Below are positions 1-12,101 of a stretch of 64,000 nucleotides of DNA, piece after piece. Source of the DNA: Calycina herbarum (taxonomy: Eukaryota; Ascomycota; Leotiomycetes; Helotiales; Pezizellaceae). Under the pieces are notes generated by a model, which was not told where the DNA came from, did no database searches, and worked only from the letters and a program-made list of their open reading frames with translations. The position numbers and the translations under genes are program-made. Every line of letters begins with the position of its first letter. Position 1 is the first letter of the stretch. The stretch covers positions 1 to 64,000 of the forward strand of contig LLEY01000163.1 in assembly GCA_001414485.1 (NCBI GenBank). Reading direction: 5' to 3'.

Positions 1-489
1 GTCTGAAACTTAGAATTCTAAATATATATATAGTAATGAAATCAAAGTTTTAATTTTAAAACTTTTGATTAATAGTTCGTAGAGATATTAAAATGTTAAA
101 ATCGCGATTTTAGGTGTGTTTTCAGTTGGCCGGTTCGCTTGTTTGGCCGGTTCGCTATACATACACGTTACTATATAATTATATATATATACTAATTAAT
201 AATAAAGTAGTTATCCTCAAACTCGGGCTCTTTCTTTCCGTTCTTCTCTTCTTCCTCCTTCTTTACTCTCTCCTTCTTGTGATGGAACCATCAGGAATTG
301 ATCGGAATTGGAATTGCCGAGTCTACGTGCCGAATGGGATACGATACGGATGTTGTTTCAGGTTTTGGAAAAGCCAGATGGCTTCCGGACTTACTATTGT
401 CCGAACCTCTTGTAAATAGCTGCCTCCTCTCTATCGGGAAAGACCAATTTGGTCTTTTCCTTCGTATCAGAGCCTAGTATTCGGATATG
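1..489. other. AT-rich relic DNA, no gene
   Basis: AT-rich sequence with runs of TATA and a pyrimidine-rich stretch at about 230-285. The only open frame (114-419, +) has no recognisable motif and biased low-complexity composition, so I do not call it. A tRNA-Met primer-binding-site-like word (TATCAGAGCC) occurs at about 465-474. That hints at an old Copia LTR edge, but no partner LTR is visible. The segment also probably holds the 3' end of the hAT element that begins at 490. Confidence 0.4.
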
Positions 490-775
490 TCATTCTATCG
501 AACGCACTTCCATATGCCTCTTTTGTAGTAGTATCCGTTTCGTGCCGTTACACTTCTCTTCCTCTGTCTCTTCCTCTATATAGAAGCCCTAGCTCTTTAA
601 GCTAGTAATAGCCTCAAAGGTCTCTTGAGAGAGTCTATTACGTTGCTTTGAAATAATCAGAGCAGCTTAACTAAAGAGCCTCTCACTAGGAGCTGACGTA
701 GCAGGTGTTTGTAGATACTTCCTAGCTAATATAGAGAGAATAGAATAGTTATATCTAAGTATTTATAAGGCTTAT
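490..775 (-). pseudogene. hAT-family transposase, C-terminal fragment (RIP-mutated)
   Basis: Reading the minus strand from about 775 down to the TGA at 490-492 gives the hAT dimerisation (hATC) domain. The order is a segment like YPILSILARKYL, the diagnostic TSAPSERLFS box, then SKQRNRLSQET and a TSLKS motif followed by an acidic tail. Three codons that should encode Trp or another residue are TAG/TAA, as expected from RIP. In hAT transposases this domain lies at the extreme C-terminus and mediates dimerisation. Everything upstream (N-terminal zinc finger, catalytic core) is missing: to the right the sequence falls into TA repeats and then into the MULE. This is a truncated remnant with no coding capacity. 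Confidence 0.8.
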
Positions 776-1006
776 AAAGCTTATAAAGCTTAATATTAGT
801 AATTATATATATTAATAATATATATTTATTATTATACAATTAATAGCTAATTAATTAAGGTTTAAAATAAAGAAGTTACGTTGTAAAAGGACTGCTTAGG
901 AAGTCTTGCTTAAGCTCCCGGAGCGACGGAAGACCACTCCGACGCCACCCCGAGCATCCGGCCCGTGCTCCGATGCCCCCGGGACGGTCACGTGCCATAT
1001 TAATCA
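776..1006. other. AT repeats followed by a GC-rich island
   Basis: Bases 776-880 are almost pure A/T (TATA and AATTA runs). Bases about 905-990 form an isolated GC-rich block with several CCCCG/CCGG words, ending just before the 9-bp target duplication of the MULE at 1007. I see no ORF. The block may be a scrap of unmutated DNA between the hAT relic and the MULE. Confidence 0.5.
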
Positions 1007-1015
1007 ATTAATCAA

Positions 1016-1150
1016 CGGTAATTGACAATTTTGTCCCTTAATTAATTTTTTATACCTAAAATGTCCCTTCAATCTTCGATTTATACCTAATTTATCCCCT
1101 AAATTTTTAAAGGACATTTTAGTTACAAATTAAGAGACATTTCAGTTAGT
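1016..1150 (+). repeat. MULE left terminal inverted repeat
   Basis: This 135-bp repeat matches the reverse complement of 4062-4196 with only scattered transitions. It contains repeated ATGTCCCTT-like words in both orientations, possible transposase binding sites. The 9-bp target duplication ATTAATCAA lies immediately outside at 1007-1015. Confidence 0.9.
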
Positions 1151-1289
1151 TAAGACATTTTTTTCACTTATTCTTTTACTTATACTAAAACACTAAGAAA
1201 TCAATAAAGAAAGCAAATTTACATATTTCTATACTACCTATAAGGTACTAATTCTTCGTAAGCTTTTGCGAGATCCCTCTTTGGGTAGA

Positions 1290-3931
1290 ATACTCTAATC
1301 CTTTCGCTTACGGCTCTGACTTTTAGTACTCAAATTAACTTCTTAAGGCTCAGGATCGTCGATTTAAGTACTAATTCCACCCTTAATTTCTTCTAGAACT
1401 TGAATAACACTGCCTATACTATTCTCGCCCTAAGATGCTGCTTTATCAGCCTTATCCTGCAGAGCCTCTTGCTTAATAACCTCTCTAACGCTATATAATT
1501 AATCTAATATACTAGGCGTAAGTCGACGCCCTTTAGCATCTATAGTAGCCTCTCGATTAGTATAGTACTAATATCTATTAATTATACCCTAACTTGCCCC
1601 TGCTTGTCGCTTCTTAATATTACCTTGCTTATTTAAAACTTCTAGGAAGATTCCTGGCCTAATAAATCGCTCATTGATCCCTCTACCGCTAGTAGTATTA
1701 AATCGTTATTATACGCGATCTGTAATCAGCTTAGCCTCGCTATCGTCGCTCTTACTTATAATTAAGGCCTTGTTAAGCTTAAATGGCTCCTCTTGTTAAA
1801 TACGAATAGATTTGCTAAAAAAGTCCTCTTCCTCGCTCTCTAAGAAGCTATTAAATTCATCTTGTACCCCTTCTTCATCCTCGGTATCTAAATCCTCCTT
1901 AAGTGATGTTAAAACTCGGCTTCGGCGATAGGTAGTAATCCTTGTTTAAGTAGTAGATTCCTCCTCGTTATTAATACCCTTAAGAAAGACCTCCTAATCT
2001 ATGAACTTGTTGTTACTTAAGTTGCTATTACTCCTATTAATAAATTGAGCCTCTTTTGCCTTCTGTGTACGCCTGTGAGCAGATGGCACTCTAGTACATG
2101 TTCTTGAATTATGACTAACTTCTCGGCAATTACGGCACTTCTGATTTAAAAGTCGATATTCTCGGCGGATACGTACCTTCTTTGGTCGTCCTACGTAGCG
2201 CTCTCTCGGTGGTGGTAAAATGCTAGGGGTTGCTTTAAGGTTATTAATCGTAAGAAATAGCTTAAATGTAGTACTATATATTAATCGATAATTCGAGAGT
2301 AAATAGCTACAGTAGAAGAATTAGACGACGTCGATAGTAAGATACTAGTAATAGGTAATTATATATAAGTAAGGTGATTGGTAATCCTGGAAAGAGAGGC
2401 AAGAGTAAGTACGCTCTTTAAGGTTAACTCGGCGGCAGTGTTTTCTAAGTGTAGTAACTTAGTATACGTCTCTACTAGTAGGAATAACTTTACACTTTCT
2501 AGTATACTCTAATCGTTCGAGATAGAGCTTCTACAGCTTATTCAAGACCTTAGTGTATTTGGTAGACTGATAGCAACGAGTATAAAATGTCTTTATAACC
2601 TAATCCTGTATACTGTTAAGCAATTGTATTAGTAGACGATTCCGAATCTCGCTCTATATTAAGTTTATACTCTTAACGATATTTGATATGTTATAACTGT
2701 ATTGAGAAAGTCCTTAACATTTAATTATATTGTATGCTAAGAATATATTAGTTGGAATCGTAGCAACGTATTCGGAGAGGGTTTTGTTGGAGTACTTCTT
2801 CTTAAACTTCGCCATCTGAGAAAGAGCCTCTTAGTACGTCTCCTCCTCTTTTGTACGACAAAGTCTCTACCACAGCTGCCTAGGCTCCCAGCCATACTGG
2901 AAGGTAATATTATCTGTAATATGCTAATAACAAGCTAGAGCGTGAGCCTTCGGAAAGCTGTACGGGAGTTGCTTTTGTAGGCCCTTTTGGCGGTTACTAA
3001 TTAATACTCATTTATCGACATCCTTATATATTACTTGAAGAGTTTGAAAGGCACCTGCTATATAACTAAAATACTACTTCTACGACTTCTCGTCTTCCTT
3101 TAGTAATAGCGCCTAATAAATTAGTAGAATTTCGTTGTTAGTATTAATTGTAATAGTAATCGCTAATACTATCTTAAACTTTAATCGAGTATATGTTATA
3201 TCGACTCTAGTAAAGTAGTGTAAATATTTAACAGTATTATAAAGAGGTCCTAGAGTGATAAATATACCCTTAAACTCCTTTGTCTCCTTGTTGATCTAAA
3301 GGCGTATATAGTAAGTAGGATCTGAATTCTAGATGCTATTAGTATAATCTGGTAAAAGCGTAAATGACCTCTTCTCCTCTTTAAGGCTGTTATTACGTTG
3401 CTTTTAGATAGCGTAGTATACTTAACGAGCTGGTATCTTATGAGCTTTGCTATACAACTTCTCGTTATTAACTAAGTTCTTCGTGTTAAATTTAGGATCT
3501 CGATCAATAGAATCGCTGTGGGTTTTAAGGATATATTATACACTGTTCTTGCTACGGTGATTTATATGTATATTTATAGAACAATTATAAGGGGTATAGG
3601 CTCGTAGGATAGCGCGATGACTTTTAGTAGAAAGGATGATCCGTAGGTAGAAGTTGTAATTCTCTCCCTTATACTTAAGCATAAAGCACTCTAAATCTGA
3701 CTTTGTAATTATATAGGATTCATCTCTATTAAGAAGATAGACGACCGTAGCCTCCTTTGCTTTCTTAAGAGTAGGCTACTCCTAACCGATTTACAGAACG
3801 CCCTCTACTATAAGAGTCTCTCTAATAGCGTCATCTTGTTATTGTTATTGCTTAAGTTGTTGAGATAGTGTACGACGTGGAGCTGCTAACGTACGCTGTT
3901 TTACCTTCTCTCAATACTTAGAAGGGAGCAT
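1290..3931 (-). pseudogene. MULE transposase (RIP-degenerated)
   Basis: The minus-strand frame starts at an ATG at 3931 (MLPSKY...) and runs with many TAG/TAA interruptions. At about 3060-3240 it shows the MULE catalytic neighbourhood (RVDITYTRLKFKIVLAITI, then a KYYFSYIAGAFQTL block). At about 2360-2410 there is a SWIM zinc finger (CLSFQDYQSPYLYII) in which Cys/His ligands have become Tyr. At about 2090-2220 a GRPKK basic motif is followed by a zinc knuckle, KCRNCREVSHNSRTC (C-x2-C-x4-H-x4-C), and an acidic tail. This domain order is that of Mutator/Hop-type transposases. Cys/His-to-Tyr changes and Gln/Trp-to-stop changes indicate RIP. No functional protein can be made. Confidence 0.85.
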
Positions 3932-4061
3932 ATTGTTAGTAATAGTAATAGTAGATAGAAAGGATAGATAGAACATATTACAAAGGAATAGTAAGTCATA
4001 ACCTATAGTTTTTATTTACTTAAAAATAGGTGTAAACACATAAGTAAAACAGTGAATATTG

Positions 4062-4196
4062 ACTAACTGAAATGTCCCTTATTTTATGACTAAAATGTCC
4101 CTTAAAAATTTAGGGGATAAATTAGGTATAAATCGAAGATTGAAGGGACATTTTAGGTATAAAAAATTAATTAAGGGACAAAATTGTCAATTACCG
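4062..4196 (-). repeat. MULE right terminal inverted repeat
   Basis: Inverted partner of 1016-1150, of the same length (135 bp). The 9-bp target duplication ATTAATCAA follows at 4197-4205. Confidence 0.9.
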
Positions 4197-4220
4197 ATTA
4201 ATCAATTATTAATCTGATTA

Positions 4221-4312
4221 ACGTGATTAGATTAGATTAGATTATGATTAACGACTAAAAAGCGTTGATTAGATTAGATTAATGGCCATTAATCTAATCT
4301 AATCTAATCATT
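4221..4312. repeat. ATTAG pentamer repeats with a 38-bp perfect palindrome
   Basis: Direct GATTA pentamers (from about 4224) are followed by a perfect 38-bp palindrome at 4267-4304 centred on TGGCCA. Its arms are built from the pentamers ATTAG and CTAAT. It sits 40 bp upstream of the ATG at 4346 and just outside the MULE. It could form a cruciform, be the end of another DNA transposon, or be a simple-repeat expansion. I cannot tell which. Confidence 0.8.
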
Positions 4313-4345
4313 ACTTTCGCTGTCTTTGGGTGTTATGCTTCTACC

Positions 4346-5869
4346 ATGGCTGACACGCCAGGTTCATCCTCGAGCGGTCCCACGCCAACCCCTGCTGGCT
4401 TGGAGGGTCTCGATAAAATGATAGAACTTCTTGAGAAGCAGCTTGAAGTTCCCAAGTCTTACCAGAAACCAACTACTAAGCATAAGGTCGGTGACAAATA
4501 TGTGAAGGAAATTACTTTGGAGGAGCCTCACCTGCCTCACATCGCCGGATTATCACAGGCCATTTTAGATATTGAGTCGCTCCAAACAAAATATCACAGA
4601 GAATTCGCGAACCTTATGATACGGGCTAGACTTGATTTTGTCGAGTAGATTACTGGAGTGGTGATAACGAGTGACCAGAGCAGTTGGGCCAAACGACGGA
4701 CCTTTGGGGGTGGGCAATTTTCAACAACTGTGGATGGTGGAGTTCAAGTGACAGAAGAGTGGCCTTTGCTGATTCTGGATGGAATTATATACGCATTGAA
4801 ACAACGATCGAATCCAGGGCGGATGTTAAATATTGCTACCCGCCTCCTAGAACACTGGGCCGTGAACGACACACCAAATCTGTGTCGACCAGTGGAGTAT
4901 TGGAAATCTAAGAGATGCATCGATAAACAGCTGCACTTACAAGTTAAAGACCTGGGAGTTATTTTGTGGGTAGAAATTGTCTTGTCTACACTTATCATCT
5001 GCTCACACGGGTCTAGGACCACAACTACACAAAACTATGATGGAAATTGCATTTTGCCGTTCGTTGGCGCCCAAGCAATTGCGTGCCTTCTCACTGAACG
5101 AGAAAAGAAAACTTCTCATTTCACCCTCGAACTTGACTTTATTTTTCTCAGCCGTTATTGGACCCCTTGGCCATCATATGGCCCGTTTCAAGCCAGAAAA
5201 CTAGAGTATCAGAGAGTACGTGAGTTCACCCCTACCTCTGTTCGGCAAATTTTCTCTGGGGAACTTCGGTTTCAGCTTCACATGAGATCGTTTACTCCAG
5301 GCAGGCTCTCCATGCATGATAGTGCCGTTGAAGGTATTATCTGCGATCGGCTTTGTATAGAAATACATGGGCCATCAGGTTCGGCCGACTTCAGTGTTGT
5401 CGAATGCCGGCGTAGTGTTGATATTCGCTGCCTGATTTCGGTGTTCCACACTGCTGTTCATATTTCGCGTGTAGTTGATAATTCGGTGTATGAAGGCGAA
5501 GAAATTGAGCAAAACCTAAGCGCCTACTAGATTCCGTATTGCAGGTGGGCCGGGATTGCTACATTCCAAAGAGCGCATTCTGTAGATTCTTTGCAGTGGG
5601 AAAATGAATGGTGGGATGTCCTGAAAGAATTAGACAAGTTTGTTGGATTTAAGGTAGGTAAAATTCGTCGGTACATCTTTCACAAGAGACTCGAGTACTT
5701 ACTGTTCATTCTCAGGTCAAGGACATATCAAATTACTGATGTATGATGATCGAAAACTAAAGTGATCAGAGAATTATTTCCTAATTCTTCAGTTGCTTCG
5801 CGTGTTCGAGGAATGGATAAAAATCACTCATGATGAAGCTGAAAAACTTGCACATACGTGTGAAGAAGC
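4346..5869 (+). pseudogene. CorA-like membrane protein gene, 5' part (interrupted)
   Basis: First half of a gene that resumes at 31154. Frame 2 opens with MADTPGSSSSGPTP at 4346 and stays open to 5530 apart from a TAG at 4646-4648. The exons nearest the break are clear. A GT..AG intron is likely at about 5487-5545, then an exon with WENEWWDVLKELDKF, an intron at 5658-5715 (phase 1), then GHIKLLMYDD. An in-frame TGA at 5763-5765 probably replaces Arg. Next come YFLILQLLRVFEEWI and a helical stretch up to the insertion at 5869/5870. This arrangement resembles fungal cytosolic-domain/CorA-like proteins, in which a long soluble region precedes two C-terminal helices. The N-terminal 300 residues are unrecognised, and the exon structure there is uncertain. 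Confidence 0.6.
5854..5869. repeat. 16-bp target site duplication, left copy
   Basis: ATACGTGTGAAGAAGC is repeated exactly at 31154-31169. It marks the insertion site of the 25.3-kb LINE-based tower in the CorA-like gene. Removing the insert and one copy restores an uninterrupted frame (HTCEEAIADTDCP). Confidence 0.92.
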
Positions 5870-6843
5870 AAAAAAACATCAACACCTTTTTTCGCAGATT
5901 GAAATTTTTGTTCTAAAAAGCTCAATCTCTCTTGCTTCCGCTCAATAAGCTAAATTCCTTCTATGGAGTCTCTCTCAGGAGGGCCTCCGTCCTCGCCTAC
6001 GCCTCTGGGAAGGGGCATAAGGAGGGGGGGGTTCGCCCGATTCCCTCTATCCCGAACATCCAACAACACTTCATCTCCAAGACCACCAGAGCTCTCGAAC
6101 GTGGAGCTATAGCCTAAACCTTCTTTGGAGGGATTGGAGAAGCTATAGACCACCACCTTAGCACTGCTCTCGATGGTGCCCCTCTGGAACTCTTACCCTT
6201 CCTCCGAGCCTTTTGCACTCAAGTAGCCGACCTTAGCCTTTCTTTCCACTAGGTATTTACTAAAGAGACCTTACCTCTACTTCCTTTAGCCCTTAACACT
6301 CACTTAGAGTGTAGGGACGCCCCTACGCCCTCGTCGACTCCCTCCTCCCCTCTAGGCCCTGTGAGGAAAATTTCATACGTATAGACCATAAGGAATGCCT
6401 TAGTGCCTGAAAACAAAGCCAAAGCTACAAGTATAATAACAACAATAACAATAACTACATCACCTCTCTCTTCCGCCGCCTTTAAGCTATAGAAGAATAA
6501 GAGAACACCGGCTAAATCTGACCTTAGAGTCTTTGTCCGACTCCCCTAGGACTCTTCTAACAGGAACTACTCCGCCTAAGCTATCTTCCTTGTACTTTGC
6601 GACCTAAAAATAGGCTGTAAAAAGCTAGTATAAGAAGTACTCTCGGTTAAATCTGGTTTCGCTATTGTCTCTAAAGACAAAGAAGCTCTAGATACTCTTT
6701 TAACAACAAAGAGGGCCTATATCTAAACCCTATTTACTATAGCTAAAATAGAGGTCTCGTAAGACTGGGTAGTATACCGTGTAACAGGTATACCTCGAAG
6801 TGTAGAAACTGTCTAGATCAGCGAAGAAGGAGCGATTCTTTTA

Positions 6844-7000
6844 TGTCAGAAATCAGGTGATTTGGGGGCCAAATCTTGGTGCTTAATAAGCCCTTGGAAC
6901 ATATTTAGACTGTTTATCTGTATAGACAACTTAGACTTGAAATCATCGAATCCATTAATATATAGATCAAAACCATCACTTCCATCCTCTATTCTTGATA
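6844..7000 (+). repeat. Copia 5' LTR
   Basis: 157 bp, paired with 11945-12101. The two differ almost entirely by C/T and G/A transitions. Confidence 0.9.
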
Positions 7001-7049
7001 GGTTATAAGCCTAGATCATCTGTAATTAATGCTATTGATCCTATATCCT

Positions 7050-10000
7050 TATTTATCTAAAATCCGACGATTTAGACCACTTTCCAGATAAATCCACTAG
7101 AATCACCAATTCCATCAAAATAGTATCAACTTCAGCTACTCTATCCTCATCCTCTATTGCAAATCCACTTTGTATAGTATCTACTACATCTTTAAAGCTT
7201 ATCGTCAAAACTCGGTACACTACTGTCCTTGGCATAAGCCTTGTGGTTTTGAACTGGAACAACTATGCCCTCTAGGAGTTAACAATCAAAGGAGTACTCC
7301 GTAGTATCTATAGACTTGCTATTATCGACAAAAGCGAAGACTACGCCACGTACGAAGCAGATTAAGTCCTCTACCAAGACTTTGTCTCCTGGTATAACTA
7401 AACAGTGGCATACCTCACTGAGTTACTTGAAAGCGAGATCCTTGAAAAGCTCGAAGATAATAACCTTAAATAACCGGCTAAGATATAGAACTATCTAAAG
7501 AGATTCGATCTATCCTAAGATGTTACGTTTGTTGATAGCGTAAATGAGGAACTTAGAGCCTTACGCTGGGATTATAACACTGAACGATTTAACGACTTTT
7601 ATTAACGACTTTGTTAATACTATATATTTCTTAAGAACTCTACTTCTCGGATAACTAACTAGAATATAGTAAACATTATACGAGTTGTTCTACTAAACAC
7701 AGTTGATTAGCGGAATGCTAAAAGGGATATTCGAGAAATCGGTATAGACGTTGATAAAGCTATAGATATCTATATCTAAACGGAATAAGACCTTAACCCT
7801 TAAGAATCCCGAATTCCACTTGAAACTTCTTCTGATAGCCGTTAGTAGGGTCTGCCAGCCGAACCTGCCACTGGATAAGCAACGTATGTAAATATATAAG
7901 GAAACAGTCGTAGAGGAGGTGGTGGTACTAGAGGACGTGGACAAGGAAGGGGACGAGGAAGAGGTTGTAGTAACCGTGGCAACCGAGGTAATCGGAGCCA
8001 TCTGTACATAAGAGGACAAGCTTAAAAGGAAGATATCTACAATCACTGTCAGCGCAAGGGATACTAGAAGAGGGATTGTAAGGACTTCCGCAAAATCTAA
8101 TAACGCTAGACGGCGAATGAAATAAGTTTCGATTCAAAGCCAAATAGCACTCCAGTAGCTAGTAAAGCGTACGAAATTGAAAACCCTTGAAACTATTGTT
8201 ATTCTTTGCCTAGCAAGAGTGCCTACTATAGAACCATCGTATTATCAACCTTGTAACTCCCTTGAAGCACTTAGCTTCTAGACTTAGGAGCAAATCGTCA
8301 CTTTAGTTACGACATCTAAGACTTCCCTTAGCTAAAGAGATAGCACGAGCCTAGGAAAGTAGGTAATACTAGTAGTAAAACCTACGATGTTATCGGTTAC
8401 GGACCGATCTAAATCACAACTCTAAAGGGTGAACGTCTTTAGCTAAAAGACGTCTAGTACGTCCTAGACTTTAGCTATAAACTTATTAGTATACCGATCT
8501 TTATAAAAGAGAAACTGAAAGTCTACTTCGAGAAGGAGTACTCCTAAGTACTTGAGAATAGTAGAGTAGTACTTACTTCGCCTTATATAAATATACTCTA
8601 TATAGTATAGAATATTAGTTAGATCTTTACAACTTTTATAGAGACAAAGGAAGAAAGCACCTAAATCGACGATATAGGGGAGAGTCTATAGGAATTAATA
8701 TATCGTCGATTCGGATATATAAGCTATAAATCCCTTGAAGTACTAAAGAACTATTCAAGGAATTAGATAGCGCTTCCTACTACTAAAACACCTCGTTGCC
8801 TAGGCGATCATGCTTGCGAAGTATACCTAGCTAGTAAGCTCAAAGCTAAATACTACAAAACCACTGAATTAAGAATAGTAAGAAGAGGATTTAGGCTATA
8901 CGCCGATATCTTAGACGAACTTCTATACTTAATCTATAGATACAGGTACTTCTTATTCGTTATAGACAACGCTACTTATAACTCGTAGATTAGCCTTATA
9001 AAGTCAAAGGCTTAGGAAGACGTATAGCCTGTACTTAAGGAGATTATAGCACTGGTAGAGACTGAGATAGAACAGAAGTATATATACTTTCGCTATAACT
9101 CTAGTTATAGTAAGTTTAGCGCTATAGTAAAGCAGATACTTAAGAAGAAAGGGTATTAGATTAAGCCCTTACTACTATATAACTATTATCTAAATAGTGT
9201 AATTAAGCGTAAGATAGCCGAGATAAACAACCTAATAAGATCTATGATTTATTAGAGCAAATTACACTTTAGTATATAGTGTTTTATAGCCGAACATATA
9301 TATTAGCTGCTTAATAGACTACTAACCTTAGCACTTCCTTTTACTTCCTCTAAGAGTTCTAGGAACTCGTTAGTTATAAAAGAGAGTTTAAAAGATAACT
9401 CGTCTAGTAAGAGTTTAGAAGATAACTCGTTATATAAGAGTTCGTAGAACTCGTTAGTTATAAAGGCTAAGACTCTATATAAAGCGTATACTAGCTATTA
9501 ACCGGATATCTCTAGAATACCAGTTTTTAGGTATACTACGTAGCCCTAGAATCTAAAGGCAACTCACCTATAGAAGTATAATCTAAGGCATCTTAAGTAC
9601 TAGATATACGTGGGTATAAGTAGAAACAACGTATATAAGTTATTTAACGTACGAACGTATAAGTATTATAAATCGGTAGAGCCGCGATTTAATAAGTATA
9701 ACTTTCTAAAGTTAGTACTAAAAGAGAAAGTCTTAAAGACTTAAACTCTACTAACGCTCTAAGGAAGAGCTGTCTAAACGACTACTTCGCCTATGCTAAG
9801 GATAGTAGAAGTTTAAGAAGAAGTAGAAAGACCTATTCCTAGTAGTAACTTACCTAAAAGGTCTACTATAAGTCCAAAGGATTTAGTAATTACTAGTAAT
9901 AATATACCTAAAAATACTATTATAAGTTAAGAAGATTTAGTAACTAATAGAGATAATATACTAGAGCTACTCTTCTAAGTCTACCGATTAAGATATAGTA

Positions 10001-11720
10001 GAATTTATAAGCTAAAGCGTGTCTTTAGAGACATAGCTACTATATTACAAGCTTTAGATCTCGACATATTTAAGCTCTTAAATTCCGTTCTACTTACTTC
10101 TTTTAAAGAGGTAATACTTAAGAAGGCTATAGATAAGGATCTTAAGAATTAGATACTGTTGCTAAAGAAAGAGTTAACCTCTTTAAGTAAGAATAGAGCC
10201 TATATTATTATATAAGGCAATCTATAAGAGAAGAGACTTCTTCTAACTAAATAGGTCTTAAAACATAAACTTAAAGTTAATAGTAAGATCGTACGTTATA
10301 AGTCTAGGCTAACTATAAGAGGCGATTACTAGGAATATAGAATCGACTATTTTAAGACGTTTACTATAGTTTTATAATATAATATCTTAAGAGTTATTCT
10401 TATAAAAGCTGCCGCCGAAGACCTAGAGATCGAGTAACTAGACGTCGATACTGCCTTTATCTACTCTAATCTTAAGGAAGATATATACTACTAATTCCTA
10501 GATTACTTCTATCTTATCTATCTAGAAACTCGGACTTAGTAAGGATTCCTAAAGCTTAAGAAGCTCTTATATAGCTTGAAACAAGCGCTATATAAATAGC
10601 TCTAGGAAGTTATTAAGAAGTTTATAAAACTTAGCTTTAAGGCTTTAAAGAGCGATCTAAACCTCTTTATCAAAGATAACGTATCTATTCTTCTCTTTGT
10701 TAATAATATACTAATTATAGGAGAGAAAGCAGATGTTATATAAATAAAATCCTAGATAATAAACAATACTAAATAGAGAGTAAATAAGGTAGAGGATTAA
10801 GATAGTAATACTAAGATGTTTATAGGATTTAAGATTAGAAGAGATCGAGCGAATCAGTTGATTACTATATCGTAAGGAGCTTACGTATAGTAATTACTTA
10901 TAAGACTTTCTATAGACAAGTATAATCCCGTTTCTACGCCTTTCGTACCTAGAACAGTACTTAAACTATAACTTAAAGATAAGAAAGTTACGTATAAAGA
11001 ATTAAAGTTATACTAGTAAATCGTTAGAAGTATAATATATCTCTTAAATAGTATAAGGTTTAATATTACATATACTATAGGCTAGCTTATAAGATATATA
11101 GCAAACCTGATAAAAGAACATCTCTAATATATAAAACACCTTATATAGTATCTTAAAGGATCGATTAACAATAGTATTATATACGGAGGATAAGGAAGAC
11201 AAATAGCAACTCAAGGCTTTAACGTATATACTCGAGGAGTTTATAGTCTAAGCAACTTTACACTTTATAGTAATACTATCTAAGCTACTAAAGACGATCG
11301 TAAGTCGTTTAGTAGCTAGGCAGTAACTTAATATAGAGGAACAGTCTCTTAGGCTGCTTAAAGGCAAAAGTATATAGCTTTAAGTACTATAGATTTAGAG
11401 ATATCAGCTATAAGTGAAGAAGCAAGAGAAGCAGCGTAGCTTAAGAAGCTATAAAAGGATCTAAGGAAGACATTTAAAATACCCTTACTTTACTACGATA
11501 ATAAAGCCGCTATACAACTTTACAAAGACACTAAGTTCTATCAAAGATCTAAGTATATTAAGACTAAACACCTATATATACAAAACAACATAGTTCAAAG
11601 GAATTACCTCAAAGTTCTTAAAATACTAGGAAAGGACTAACCTGCTGATATTCTTACTAAACAACTTATAAAAGATACGTTTAATATATATTATTAAACA
11701 CTTAGGATGAAAAAGAAGAA
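7050..11720 (+). pseudogene. Copia gag-pol polyprotein (RIP-degenerated)
   Basis: Recognisable segments of one long polyprotein are interrupted by dozens of TAG/TAA codons. At about 8035-8090 there is a gag zinc knuckle (HCQRKGY, stop, KRDCKDF, from C-x2-C-x4-H-x4-C). The protease and integrase follow at about 8200-9500, with reverse transcriptase from about 10100. The catalytic box at about 10690 reads LLFVNNILIIG, where FVDD has become FVNN. RNase H ends the protein at about 11490-11690 (YYDNKAAIQLY, then YIKTKHLYIQNN, then PADILTKQL). No function is retained. Confidence 0.85.
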
Positions 11721-11944
11721 TTAAGTACTCTTATACTATAGCATAAGTATAAGACACTTCGTAGAGCTGCTGAACTTCTAAAGAGGAGACGTAGGTACTA
11801 CAACTGTAGGTTATTACAGGAGTTAAAGAGGCTTAAGGGATTAACTTTGTAAACTTAGCAAAAACAATAATTTATAGAGACTTAGTAAGTGGGAATAGCT
11901 TCATTTTAATAAGTAGAATCAAGAGCTTATTACGTATAGAGGAG

Positions 11945-12101
11945 TGTTAGAAATCAGGTGATTTAGGAGCTAAATCTTAGTACTTAATAAGCCCTTAGAA
12001 CATATTTAGACTGTTTGTCTATATAGACAACTTAGACTCGAAATCATCGAATCTATTAATATATAGATTAAAACCATCACTTCTATCCTCTATTCTTAAC
12101 A
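11945..12101 (+). repeat. Copia 3' LTR
   Basis: 157 bp, partner of 6844-7000. It is followed by the target duplication TTTCA at 12102-12106. Confidence 0.9.

Larger units (their letters stand above)
1016..4196 (-). mobile_element. Mutator-like element (MULE), complete but degenerate
   Basis: The element has terminal inverted repeats of 135 bp (1016-1150 and 4062-4196). The outer ends read CGGTAATTGACAATTTTGTC on both strands. It is flanked by a perfect 9-bp direct repeat ATTAATCAA (1007-1015 and 4197-4205). Long inverted repeats with 9-bp duplications are characteristic of the Mutator superfamily, and the interior minus strand encodes a MULE transposase relic. The mismatches between the two repeats are mostly C/T or G/A, in keeping with RIP. 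The structure is full length (3,181 bp) but the transposase is dead. Confidence 0.9.
6844..12101 (+). mobile_element. Ty1/Copia LTR retrotransposon
   Basis: Two 157-bp LTRs (6844-7000 and 11945-12101) start TGTCAG/TGTTAG and end TTGATA/TTAACA (ancestral TG..CA). The flanking 5-bp duplication reads TTTTA on the left and TTTCA on the right, one C-to-T difference. A degenerate primer-binding site follows the left LTR (GGTTATAAGCC) and a purine tract precedes the right LTR (TATAGAGGAG). The internal order gag, integrase, reverse transcriptase, RNase H defines Copia. It is inserted in ORF1 of the LINE in the same orientation and is fully RIP-degenerated. Confidence 0.92.

Noticed and set aside
4658..5530. 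A separate 290-codon gene starting at 4658
   Set aside because: It is in the same frame as the frame starting at 4346, separated only by one TAG, and fits better as part of the interrupted CorA-like gene.
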